Source: Paramacrobiotus metropolitanus | Lineage: Eukaryota; Tardigrada; Eutardigrada; Parachela; Macrobiotidae | Direction: 5' to 3' | Assembly: GCF_019649055.1 (NCBI RefSeq) | Contig: NW_026570345.1 | Coordinates: 186,001 to 250,000 of the forward strand | DNA length: 64,000 nucleotides | Shown: one piece after another, positions 50,801 to 62,501 of the stretch | How the letters are laid out: each line of letters opens with the position of its first letter | Numbering within the stretch: position 1 is the first letter of the stretch | Notes under the pieces: generated by a model | Seen by the model: only the letters and a program-made list of their open reading frames with translations | Databases searched by the model: none | Told to the model about the DNA's origin: nothing | Made by a program: the position numbers and the translations under genes

Positions 50801-52900
50801 TAGGCGCTTAAGGAAAGTGAGTTGAACGGGTGGCTGAAAAAATCTCAGCCTTCGTTTTCGGTTTATTTCTCATGAATCACTTATCGCATCGCGAATTGTT
50901 CAGACTCACTTCGATAAACAATCTTTGTGACTAACCAAAACAATAAACCTTGTTTCAGGAAAACAAACCGTGCTTGATAAAAGTAAGGCCAGATGAAACT
51001 GTGTAATTATTGTATCCCAGCTTGATGAAGTCAGAATCTTTTCGTAATTCTTTTACGTGCGTCATGTTCGAATACCTTTGACTGGTTCAGGAAGAAAATT
51101 GCCATTACATTTTACCAACAGGAAAATGTTAGTTGGCACGGTGATTGCGCCGATTGAGCTATAAGGTCAGCAAATTTTGAGAGCTTACTGTAAGAATACA
51201 GTTTTTTAGCTACGTACTTCGTTTTTCGCTGTTTTTGTTACCAGTTTTTGCTGCGCAACAGGCGCAACACGAAATGCCGGCTTAAGTGAAAAATGTAGCC
51301 AAGGTATTGTCCTTACAGAAACCAGTTTGATCCAAATAAATTCCTAATGCACTGAAGGAAATTTACTTTTAAGCGGATCTCAGTGGATTTTACGAAAATT
51401 TGATGGGTTGGGTCTCGATTCTCCCCTGTCCTGGTCAAATAGGGCCACTGAAAGTTGCATTGGTGAACAGCAAAAAAAAAACAGGGAACAACTCCTCCAT
51501 CAGAAACAGGAGTTAAACTCAGGGTCAGTCAGGTTTAGGAGTTCGGCGAGTTTGTCTGAGTAGCGTTGTGTTCATAACACTTTTTATATTGTTTTATCGT
51601 TAAAATCGCATGCTGTACGGTACCTTACAAATCGCGGCTAGATTTTTAAACCTAAAAAGCCGGCGGACTTCTAGTAATATCGTAACTCAATAAGTAGGCG
51701 CGGCATTCTCTGCGTTGATAGTACTCGTTTCTTAACAGTTTGTACGGCGAAAGCAGTTTATGATAAAGTATCGAAAGATGCAGTTGCTGTAAATTCTAAA
51801 TTAAACGCATTGGGTTTTGATTTTTTTACGAGTTTCGGGAGAGGGATGCTTAAAGCCGCGATGTGCATTTAGTACGAGGGGATGGGGCATATTTAACATA
51901 TTTAAGTGACGCGCCTATGATATCGCAGCTTAAACGAGAAAGATATTATTGTTATCAAACGCACTGATCTGTAAACACTAAAATTATCAGGACAAGAATC
52001 GATGATTCAGGGTGCGCCGAAATTGATTTGACGCCCCGGAGTGATAAACTAAGAGCGTGAGCGTTTCTATTTCGTACGCACGGGGAGACGCTTTTAGCAT
52101 TGATTTTGAGGGAAAGATGGGCGTTAAATTCGGATTTTACGAATATATTCTTTGTAACGTAGCACCAGCACAGTTTAAGATATGGTCACCAGTACAATAA
52201 AACTTTCAATTGTACACGATGCTGGTCGACAAACGATACAGGCCTGTTACGATACTACGAAAATAGTTTGTGAATGTCATCCTGACGCAAATCAAATCCT
52301 GGTTAAAGCGCCGTTCTGTGTTTAGCTGCCCTTATCTTCGGTTTAATACTTGTTCATCGTCTTGAGTTTTGAAAATCCAATTATTCTGATGAATGTAATA
52401 TATTTTTTACAACGAACAAAACCTAAGCCTTTTGGGCGAACCAAAGTTGAAGTATTTCTTGCACCCTAAAGTTTTATCTTTTTTTACTTGTAGTTGAAGA
52501 GTAGGTGCGCTTAATACTTTATCAAAATACAGCAAATCATTATTATGCTTGAAATCACTTAAAGATCAAAATACATAGAAAACCGCATATTTTGGGAAAC
52601 GTTACATAAGGAACCAAAGAAGCTATCTCACAAAAGCGTTAATTAAGCATTTTAAATGTTGATTTCTTCAAAGGCGGCGGTTTTAAAATCATGCTGCTAT
52701 CACAAAATATGATTAGCATTGACAGTAATATAATTTTATCCACTGTTGAGGTTTAGGTTGAATTGCTCCCACTTCCTTGTACGACCAAACAAACCATGTT
52801 GTAAAAGAAAATACATCGACATAGTATAATATATGGAGTGGTAGGTAAGCTAGGTTTACAAACCGCTTTCGCTGTGAAATCGGCGTTAACCGAGAAAAAT
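50801..52900. other. Gene-poor region
   Basis: This stretch is AT-rich, with no open frame over 60 codons reported and no inverted or tandem repeat that I can support. Confidence 0.45.
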
Positions 52901-52904
52901 AAAG

Positions 52905-53110
52905 CTCAGTGACCTTCCGGGTTTGCGGTGTCAGAGGCCCCGGGGTCTGAGGGTGCAGACCACAGTGATTTCTCGGGTTGAACTCAGGTCTTGGAGTAGG
53001 TGAAGAAAATTAAAGTCATTAAAGGTCAACACAGCGACCTTTTAGGTTCGCCGCGTAAAGAACTCACGTTTTTTGGGGGTGTGAAAACATTAAATATTAC
53101 TAAAGGTTAG
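52905..53110. repeat. Outlying diverged copy of the minisatellite unit
   Basis: It shares gttcgccgcgt, gaactcacgt and aaaggtca in the same order as the array at 54,885-55,295. An older, more diverged copy precedes it (gaccttccgggtttgcggtg). It stands 1.8 kb away from the main array. Confidence 0.6.
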
Positions 53111-54880
53111 ATGTCACCCTGTTCGTACCACGGAAGAAACCGATACCCTTTTGTGCTACTGTATTCCATGTATCTGTAAATATTTTGGTTGTAATCTTAT
53201 GTCCGCTATAATTTGATTTCACTGTTCTCTGCCAATCAGCCGGTATCCCTTCCTAATACCTATTCCCTTGTATTCCTACCGTACTAACAACTTATTAATT
53301 ATTTAACATTTATGTATTGTTGCAGTCTTTTTTAGTGTAGTTTCGACGATGCACTTAAAGCATCTCACCTGGATTGCTTATACAGCACTTCCAGGGAGCT
53401 AGACGTAAGGTCACGAAGCAGCTATGATTACGATTGCCAGAATAAAGAAACACAAACTCACTGTGCGGCCGGATCGCAGGCTTAACTTTATTAGTACGTC
53501 CCGTACGAACGGACGAAAAACTAAAATCAGGTTTAGAAATATGTAGAATGGGCATCTTCCGATACATGTGTCTAGTCATGCTACGCTCGTGGTGAGCTGG
53601 TCAGAACAGAAAGTCACACATGGTGAACCGCTTAGACAGCATTCATGCGCTTTAATATCGAGGTATTATCACGTATTCCGCAAGCACTCTGCCCGAATTC
53701 AAGGCGTTTCCTAATTTTTTATTTATGAAAACCAAGAACACGCTGGTGAATACATGCGGAATACGGAGAATACCGGGACACATTAAATGGAAGCTACAGT
53801 CATGTCTACAGCTATATGGAATACCGATGGAATAATTGGGATTACTGCTGAATGCCAAAGGTACTTTGTCATAGGGGCGAGATTGATATGCCTTCAGAGT
53901 GTGCCCGTACGGCGTACTCTCACTTACACTACCTGTATTCTGCCTTTATTCCTAAAGTATTTTCCTCGCTTATCTCGCCTTCATGACTGATTTACTGCAG
54001 CTTCTTGCAGCATGTCAGCGCATTCCCACGTATTCGGTCTGTGTTCAACACGCATTCACCGCTCCAGCAGAAAACTAAAGAGATTTAAAAAAATACGTTG
54101 TCAACATGGACTGTTGATGATGGACAGCATACAGGTGAATTCGTGGGAGTACGTTAATGCAACACAGTAAGACAAAGTCAGATGCACTTGCAAAAGGCAG
54201 AATGCAGTAAAACCTCTCCTTAAAAACACTCTTTATTTGGTACACTCGTCTATAACATTCAAAATGTAAGGAACTGGATAGTCTCGTAGACTGTAGCATA
54301 CGGAAGATACTCTTTATAGAATTCACCTCTTCATAACAGCTACATACACTTTCCGCGGAACCAAATGCAGTTTTACGGGTGAAGAGAACCTCTGTATTAC
54401 ATTCAGCTGCGGCTGCATACTCTGACGGTACATACAGTAACGCGTATGTAATGTGATGCAATCACATTACATTAACGTCTGAAGGAAATAATTTTAGCAA
54501 ACCCATTATATTGCTTTCTATAACTTTCTTAAAAGACAGTTAGTTAACAGTTAATTTCATCAAAAATTATATTTGGCATTGTATTTATTACGTTTTTAAT
54601 GTCTTGTTAACTGCCGCAGTAATAAAATTTTTGTGGCCATCCCGCCAACACTTCACACTACTGTCCTTGCCCCCTAAAAACAACGCTGCCTTCTCTATAA
54701 AAATAAACCCGGTCATAACAAACGAACCGATGGAACCGTGTCTGTATTATATCGAGAGGTTTCGTATTAAGAGGTTTTACTGTACAACGTAAAGGCGCAC
54801 AGGATAAGTGCGGGATGCATAAGAAAACAAGGTGAACTAAAAAGCGGCTGATTTTATAAAGTGGTACGAAGAACCATAGG
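53111..54880. other. Gene-poor region
   Basis: No gene is supported. The longest frame (54,075-54,461, minus, 128 codons) has no recognisable domain and lies in repetitive-looking sequence. Confidence 0.4.
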
Positions 54881-54884
54881 TGCT

Positions 54885-55295
54885 GAAGGTCACCACAGGG
54901 ACCTTTCTGGTTCGCCCCGTGAGGAACTCACGTCTTTGAGGGTGTCAAGAACCCGAAAGGTCACCATTGTGACCTTTCGGGTTCGCCGCGTGAGGAACTC
55001 ACGTCTTCGAGGGTGTCAAGAACCCTAAAGGTCACTAAAGGTCACCGCTGTGACCTTTCGGGTTCGCCGCGTGAGGAACTCACGTCTTCGAGGGTGTCAA
55101 GAACCCAAAAGGTCACTAAGGGTCACCACTGTGACCTTTCGGGTTCGCCGCGTGAGGAACTCACGTCTTTTGAGGTGTCAAGTACCCTAAAGGTCACATT
55201 AGCGTTGGCTCTCCCCGTGAGGAACTCACGTCTTTTGAGGTGTCAAGTACCCTAAAGGTCACATTAGCGTTGGCTCTCCCCGTGAGGAACTTTGC
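54885..55295. repeat. Minisatellite, six units of 65-81 bp
   Basis: The core gtgaggaactcacgtc or its truncated form starts at 54,919, 54,990, 55,071, 55,152, 55,217 and 55,282, giving periods of 71, 81, 81, 65 and 65. The 81-base units carry an extra aaaggtcac block; the 65-base units are a truncated subtype at the right end. Each unit has a small palindrome (cgtgag-gaa-ctcacg), and the long units pair aaaggtcac with gtgaccttt. The plus frame at 55,013-55,255 is a by-product of the 81-base (27-codon) period. Confidence 0.9.
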
Positions 55296-55318
55296 ACTTT
55301 GCATCACCTTAAAAGAAA

Positions 55319-55950
55319 CGCGGGCTCGCTTCGCTCGCCCGCTTGATAATCATATTATTTAAATTTCAAACAAGTATTCGATAACTTCTGCTTATAAGCA
55401 AGGCAAATCAGCAAAAAAAAATACTAATGGTTGCCTTTTTTGTGGCATAAAACGCATCAGGCAGAAGAACATCACATTCAAACACATTATGGAACATTTC
55501 TATAAGTCCTTTGCTGTCAGGTAGACTTTTTTCGCTGTGGGCTTTCCGCTTTTTCCGCCGTGCAGTCAATGATTACATCCTACTTATAATTATAGAAAAC
55601 TTGCGAAGCACATACGTACGTATAGAAAAAAACAGTACAGAGTACACCAATACCGTGTAATTTGTTTGCAACTGTGTAAGCAACAGCTTTGCAGAAACTT
55701 TGTTGCGCTTATACTTTCGACGTACTTTGCTCGGTTCGCTGCAAAAATCGTTAAATTAGGGAATTGTTCACATTGTTGCTGACAAGTTATGTTGTCTGCA
55801 ACGTACTCTGTAATAATATCCTACATGTTAGTTGTTTAAAATACAGTACCGATACAGTGCAGGAAAAGCACAGTTGATGTTATACATAAAAAAATAAGGG
55901 GACGAATACACTGTGTTCATTCGAGCCGTACTACTTAATCAAACAAATTT
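55319..55950. other. Spacer with a short GC hairpin
   Basis: A gcgggc/gcccgc inverted pair at 55,319-55,341 follows the minisatellite. The rest up to the astacin-crystallin gene is AT-rich, with nothing supported. Confidence 0.4.
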
Positions 55951-55951
55951 A

Positions 55952-58059
55952 CTAAAGACAGGTGCATTTAACCGATTTTGCAGCGTTGTCGTGAGATGTC
56001 CCCGGAAAGTTCCAGTGACCTCCCGCATGCATTGAAGCGGTGGCTGTGAACGACCAGTTGTTTCCCTGCAAGTTGTATGCTGTGAATATCTGCAGTGTAC
56101 ACCCCCGTGTAACCTTGACCGAGCTCGTTGTGCCGCCGGGATTCAGGTTACTGCTCTGTCCGCTGGGAATTTTGTAGAATCCGCCGGCATAGTTGGGGTC
56201 ATTATACAGTACTGCGCACAGTTTTTTTACATGATATTGACTTCCCGGATGTCGGTGGTGCTCATCCCCACCCGTTGATCAATCGGCGTACTCTGCCAGG
56301 GCGACACGGGTCGAATTGTCCAGACGGTTGCGTTAATCGCGAAAGCGTAGTGCATGATTATCGTAGTGCATGATGGACCCATAGTCATACTCTGTTCCGG
56401 ATGCGGTGACTTGGTTGGCTGCATATTTGTTGAAATTATGCTTATCGGCTGCAATCACAAACATGTAGATCAGGTATGGCGATAAACGTTACAGTATTTT
56501 TATTTATTTCAGAATATTGCTACTAGTTGCAAGTACCGTCAAAAACGATAATACCGAGGGCACTTTCGCAGTAGAATGAATATACACTGCTTTAGCACTT
56601 AACAACGGATGATACATCAGCAGATTATGGCTCCCCTACTGTTTTTGCATTTAGGGCTGCGAGATTATGTTATCGCTTGTTATTAGTATCATTAATCACT
56701 ATCACCTTCGTGAATGTTGTTCCAGTGGATCTCCACGTGGGCGTCGCGATCGGTCCGGGATTGTTCATGTACAAAGCCAAGAGCGTGCAGAAGTTCATGG
56801 ATGATAGTGCCAATTTCGGTACGACTGAAACAGCCGCTTGCCAAAGATAGGGTTTGTGGTCCGCCTATCTTTCGAACATAGCTTGAGCATCTGTCAAGCG
56901 ACATAAAATTGAGTGGTTAGCGCTCACTGCAAACCCGTACCAAAATACTGCAAACCCGTACCAAAATGTCCCTACCCTAGCTTTTATACAATTTTACTTT
57001 CCATTTACTGTATATCGGTTGCACTTAATAATCACCTATGCTCATGTCGGATATAAATAAATCTCTGGATAGGCTTGTGCAGATACTTTTCTGAGTCTGT
57101 TGGTAAACGGTAATCAAAGGTTAAGGAAAATGGCCCGGTACATGGTGTCAAAATGGGATACATACACTAAAACTTTCTCCTGCGCGCACTCCGAATCATT
57201 ATTTTGTAATACTTTATGTCATTCGAAAGCTAAATAATTTGTATACATTGTTCTGAAAACCGTTTGCGCGCGCAACATCCGGTTCCTGAGATATGGTGTT
57301 TTAAAATGGGCGAAAAGTTTAAATGCATTGTTGTGTACCAAAAGTCTGGTTATTATCCGATCTTCTTGAAACTTTTGCTGTAAAAGGCACATGGCCATGA
57401 AGTTGAAAGTGAACCAATATCAGATCCATAGCATTTTTTTCCGATTTTAAAATGAATTTCAAAAATTTTAAAATTCATTTTAAAATTATGGGAAAGTGCT
57501 ATCTATGAAGCTGAAATTGGTTCACTTTCGACTTTATAGCCATGTACCGTTTACAGCAAAAGTTTCAAGAAGATCGGATAATAACCAGACTTTTGGTACA
57601 CAACAATGCATTTAAACTTTTCGCCCATTTTAATACACCATATCTCGGCAACCGGATGTTGCGCGCGCAAACGTTTTTCAGAACAATGTATACAAATCAT
57701 TTAGCTTTAGAATGACATAAAGTATTGCAAAATAGTGATTCGGAGAGCGCGCAACCGAAAGTTTTAGCGTAGTGTATCCTATTTTGACGCTATGTACCGG
57801 GCCATTTCCCTTAAGGAGAAGCCGAGAAGGAAAAACGTGCCACCTACCCAGTGCCTTTGATGATGTCAATATAATCCGCCTGAGTTTCCCGCTCATAAAA
57901 ACGACTAAGGTCGGTTTTTGTTGAAATATCAGACATTGCACGCAGAATGTCGTTTTCTTGCGAGTAACTAAAAGCACCCGAAATCTGGTAATAAACTCTG
58001 CCTCCAGGCCAGAGCTGGTTGAACGCAACCGCTTTTCCAGGATTGGCCAGCTTGTTCTC
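55952..58059 (-). pseudogene. Astacin metalloprotease with C-terminal beta/gamma-crystallin-like domain, frame-disrupted
   Basis: Exons (minus): 58059-57848 (catalytic N-half, GGRVYYQISGAFSYSQE), 56890-56706 (zinc motif HELLHALGFVHEQSRTDRD, all ligands intact, plus preceding SGCFSR), then 56448 leftward (EYDYGSIMHYDNHA Met-turn, continuing to WTIRPVSPWQSTPIDQR). Without a break the sequence runs on to 55,952, encoding about 90 residues typical of a beta/gamma-crystallin Greek-key domain: LYNDPNYAGGFYKIPSG, TSSVKVTRGC, AKSVKCTCL, stop. A 16-base tandem duplication (56,346-56,374) shifts the frame right after SIMHYD. The astacin-to-crystallin join (A7 run, 56,222-56,228) also needs one extra base. 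Either it is a recent pseudogene or these are sequence errors. The signal peptide/propeptide exon was not found upstream. The second intron holds a TTAA-flanked foldback. Confidence 0.8.
57121..57814. mobile_element. TTAA-flanked foldback element, ~330-bp arms
   Basis: Left (57,121 to about 57,460) and right (about 57,475 to 57,814) halves are near reverse complements, with a short centre around cattttaaaattatg. The ends read ttaaggaaaatggcccgg and its near-complement, and TTAA stands at both borders (57,121-57,124 and 57,811-57,814), as in piggyBac-type insertion. No coding capacity. It lies in the intron between the two catalytic exons of the minus-strand astacin. Confidence 0.85.
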
Positions 58060-58885
58060 CTGTCGCAACATTATAGACTTTAACTGTCCAATTGAAATAA
58101 AATGATCACATACGCGGTCAGACGCTATATTTAATCTAAGAGTTCCAGAAAGTTTCTGGCACGCGATCGCTTTGCTAAATATGTATTTGTCTAACTTACG
58201 TATTTTTCGGGCGCACCACAGTCACACTGCTTAAATATTACTTTCCTCCATAGTGTTGAGATACGAGAGCTAATTCAAATCACAGCAAAATGTGTATTAC
58301 TGGGCTACTGTCGATTTCCTATGGGTCAGGAAAGCCACAGATTCGAATGCTTTCGTCTGGTGATGACAAATACGTATAATCGTACCACAGTTGGAGATTT
58401 AAGCTTAAAGTTTAAACTTTGTAATTGATTTTCAAGCGTAACTGTATACTCCTGTTTTTCTCAATAACTGATCACTCTTACTACACATTTCGGACAACTG
58501 GTTATTTACCGGCCCCAGGTGTAGCATGTAAAGCGTATCGGTTATATATAGAGAACTTTAGAAAGCTTCAGCAAAGCAGCATATCAAAACTTCGAAGCTA
58601 CATTTCACGGGTACTAGGCTTCAGGGCCAGTTTCTTCTTCGCCCAAAGGGAGTTAAAATTACTGTACAACTACTGTACAGATGTTCACAAGAGAGTACTT
58701 CGGCATTTCTCAACAAAAGGTCACTCTTATTTTACATTCTGAACAAGTGAATCGGCCCCATGTGGCGTTGTCTCTGTACATGGTTAATTGCTGATGGCAA
58801 CTGCAGTAACATATACAATTAAACCTGGATCCGGAAGTAAATTTTTTTATTTTACACCGTAAGCCAGCAATGTGTTTTTTCGCTC
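58060..58885. other. Region upstream of minus-strand astacin
   Basis: I looked for the missing signal/propeptide exon on the minus strand and did not find it. A loose direct repeat (tttctcaa...cactctta...tttac at 58,457 and at 58,705) is present. No gene is supported. Confidence 0.4.
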
Positions 58886-58888
58886 TGA

Positions 58889-59783
58889 CCAGGGCACATA
58901 GGGGTCCTCCAAATTCAGAAAAATCTCATCGTTTGAAAAAAGATAGTATACTACCCAAGTATGCTTAAAAAATATTTTCAGCTGCTGTAATTCGGATACG
59001 CGTGGCCAGCGCAAATTAAAAGAGTACGCAATACCGCATACGTACTACCTATGTTATTTCAATCATCAATGCACAGCGCAGGCTTTATTCATACAAGCAC
59101 TACATAGCAGTCACTGCAAGACCATTCGCATGGACTCGGGCAGCTGCACAGCACCGAGGCAAGTGAAACCCGCGTGCGGTCGTCCCTGTTATCGCTTTCA
59201 AATTGCCGACATTCAAAAATGTGCTATTATCTATCATGTGTTATTACTACAGTATGGGACAAAATGTGTAGTGTAGTGGCTACGCGCCATATTAGCGCGT
59301 AGCAACCCGCATGGCTGTGTTGACCTGTAGAGGATGCATTTTATGTGGAACTACGAGTATTTCATTATTCAGTATCTATCCGGCCAGAGTGGCACAATAA
59401 ACATCTGTGCCAAGACGTGACAAAATGCGAAAACTTTCTTGTAATAATTAAATACACCAATCCAGAAATAGACAAATTTTGAAGTTTGACAACGGTGGAA
59501 GGGACCACCGCGTTCACTTACCTCGGTGCTAAGCAGCCGCCCGAGTCCATGCTAATGGCCTGCAATGACTGATACTAGTACTTCGAAGTATGCATAAAGC
59601 CTGTGCTGTGCATTGTAATAACATAGTACGTATGCGGTATTGCGTACTGTTTTAATTTGTGCTGGCCACGCCTATCTGAATTACAGCAGCTGAAAATATT
59701 TTTTTAAGCATACTTGGGTAGTATACTACCTTTTTACAAAAGATGAGATTTTTCTGAATTTGGAGGACCCCTATGTGCCCTGG
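58889..59783. mobile_element. Foldback element, ~300-bp inverted arms
   Basis: Ends ccagggcacataggggtcct and its exact complement start arms of about 300 bp (58,889 to about 59,190 and about 59,485 to 59,783). The arms carry matching landmarks such as cagctgctgtaattc and cgcaataccgcatacgta. TGA flanks both ends (58,886-58,888 and 59,784-59,786), a possible 3-bp target duplication. The unpaired centre of about 300 bp has no coding capacity. It lies between the two divergent astacin genes. Confidence 0.85.
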
Positions 59784-59789
59784 TGAGAT

Positions 59790-60700
59790 AAATTATACGA
59801 AACCAACGTCAGAATAAGAAGTACTGAATGCAGTCTACCGGTACCCTATCTGTGCTCTGTCATATGCAAAAGGTGAAAAGTAGACATGCATGATGCATCC
59901 CTAAATCCTCCTCGATGAACTCGAGTATATTACATCTTAGTTCAGTAGCGCGTTCGTGATATTCAGAATCATTCAGTGGTTATTCAGTACATTTAATACA
60001 CTACCATGAAAGTAGAACGTCTTTTAATTGTTTATATCGTTAATTTTAGCGCAAAAGTACATAACAAAAGCGCTGCAACTTGTTTCGACTACATTATAGC
60101 TATGAGCGCAAACGCACAACCAAATCAGCAATAGTTATATTTGCTTAAGCTTGCGTCCAAGCGTTGGCGCTCGGTAATCGCTCTCTAGCTGGGCGAATAT
60201 GAGAATTATGTACAGTCACAACTTATTTTTCTCATTTGAATTTGCTTTCATTATTGTGGAAAGCAGTCGGTTTCTCCTGGCTCCTGTGCGCCTTTACTAC
60301 GAACGGACCGGAACGGTAAACAATTAATGACCAAATCTTGGTATCTGCGGATGTTCCTCAAGGACTAAAAACAATATACCGTGCAGTACAGTACACAATG
60401 GTAGTATTTGCTATTACCACATTCTTCACCAAATTGCAACCGGAAGGAAGTCAAGACAACACGCCCTGTTGACTCAACCATAACCACTATCGCATTCTTT
60501 GCTAGGTAGGAGCCACTCGGAAGGAATTCAGGATGTACAGGTCGAATAGATAACATTTAATTTGTGAGCTGTTCTAAAATTAGTGGTGTTCGGGCTGCGG
60601 GCCTTCTAAAAGCACTATTTAAACAGCGAATTATGGGAATGTGTCTTCACTTGCCCAGTTTGCTATAGAGTAACGACGTGATTAATTACTGTGCAGTTTA
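59790..60700. other. Upstream region of plus-strand astacin
   Basis: A TATA-like tatttaaa lies at about 60,617, roughly 95 bases before the start codon. No gene is supported; a 63-codon minus frame (60,365-60,556) is unrecognised. Confidence 0.35.
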
Positions 60701-60711
60701 TTTTAGCCAAC

Positions 60712-62501
60712 ATGGCTGTCTATGGCTGTTTTATTTTCTTTACCGTAATGTGCAACTGCCTTAGTGCACCTGTTGGCAACAACGGAACCCACAGTCCCAT
60801 TTATCCAGAAGATAATTCGTCGTCTCCTCCAGGGTTAAACCTGTTACGGGCCATGTCAGATTTGGATAGCAAAGATGAGCCGCTTCTATTCGAAGGAGAT
60901 ATTTTGGGTGTCATCGAACCAGGTGACACTCTGGCAGATCTGGTATGTTTACACGTTATTCATTCAAAAAGTACAACTTTACCTCAAGTTTGCCGGCAGC
61001 CAACTGCGAGGGTTATATGACCTCTTCCAGTTCTCGTACTGGACAAGTGGGCAAAAACCAACAGTCGTTGCTACGCTTTACTCACGTGAGCGACCAAGGT
61101 TATGCCAGTCGCCATACATCGGAGCACATTAGGTAAAATTTAATTTACGTAGATCCCTTTTATGTACAGGAAAATTCATGTACACCAAAGTAATCAACAT
61201 CCTAGGGTAGTGGTTGGTGGGTATCTAGGCAAATTACTTTCCGGAGAAATTTTAAGGCACTCTGCTCTTTCATATAATTAAGTCACTGTGTAGTCCCTGT
61301 GATGTTAATAAGTGGTAATTAACAGGAAATCAAGTTGAACAATCCAGGAAAAGCGGTTATGTTTAACAAGCTCTGACCCGGCGGAATAATTTATTACAAT
61401 ATCTCAGATACTTTCACTATGTCACAAACAATCGACATTTACACGGCAATGTGGTGGATAGAATTGACCGGCGTCATAGGGTTTGTTCGAAGAGAATCCC
61501 AGCCAGATTACATTGACATCATCAAAGGCGCCGGGTAAGTGGCTCACGATATATGTAAATACATCTCCGCCATTGAAGTTGTTTTTGCAATACCTGAATG
61601 GCTATTATTCTAGCTTTCTTCAAAATATCAGAATTTTTGAATTTAGACCCGGAAAATGTGCCCTGGTTAGATTTCAGAACGCTTAAACGTTAACCAGTGA
61701 TTCCAAGTCGATTAACAGAAAATCTTCAAAAGCTGTTTGAGTAATATGGAGATCTGTTAAGCACCATACCGAGTATCAACCGTTTTGTTTTATTTTTTAA
61801 AACATTTCCAAAATTTTGGCGCTCAGTTTATACTTCCTGACGGTGATTAATTTTGAAAAGAATTACAGCGGCATACATTCCTTGTAGTTCAGCAACTTAA
61901 GTTGCCAGTTTGTCTCGGATGAGCTTTAAGAACATACAACAAAAATTCGATAGAACGCTGCTCGCTTCAACACGAGAATTGAGCTTCTACTAAATTTTAC
62001 TACAGAACGCTATCGCAAGTTCGCAACAACAGCCTACAGCAGAAAAAAAGTGCTCGTCACAATAAAATTATTTCCTTGTTGACCTTTCATTGAATCGGTC
62101 TTGCAATATCTTCGGCGAAAAAGCAAGAATGAGTTTTTTGTCCTCTTGTGATCTCCTTTAGTAATTAAGTGCTCTGCAATGCACATTTTATACTGCCCAC
62201 AAAACTTTGCTCTGCAGTGCACTGTTAGACGATGAAATCGTTTTTGATGCATGCGTTGACAGATGTTCTGTCTGCAGATAAAAAACATAAAATTTCAACA
62301 AATACGGAGCCAACCTAATCACCTTCCGGCACGGAGTACGACTTCGACTCAATCATGCACTACGATGACAAGGCTTTTGCGATTGACAAAGGTAACTGGA
62401 CAATCAGACCCAAGGCGCCATGGCAGAATACGCCGATTGGTCAACGCGGTGGGATGAGCTACAACCACGCTGTGGAAGTACAAATGATGTACAAACAATA
62501 G
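60712..62501 (+). pseudogene. Decayed astacin paralogue
   Basis: It matches the minus-strand astacin at 55,952-58,059. Exon 60712-60942 encodes a signal peptide (MAVYGCFIFFTVMCNCLSA) and propeptide (FEGDI). Exon 61326-61534 matches the catalytic N-half (NNPGKAV..., YIDIIKGAG) with the same phase but has TGA at 61,374-61,376 where its partner has Trp (LWPGG). The zinc-motif exon expected between 61,540 and 62,270 is absent. The last exon (62278-62501) keeps DSIMHYDDKAFAI and WTIRPKAPWQNTPIGQR but has a frameshift before them, and it stops at MMYKQ with no crystallin domain. With a stop, a lost exon and a frameshift, it is a pseudogene. It lies head-to-head with its partner across a foldback element. 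Confidence 0.85.

Noticed and set aside
55013-55255. 80-codon repeat-protein frame
   Set aside because: It arises from the 81-base minisatellite period being a multiple of three; the frame is lost in the 65- and 71-base units.
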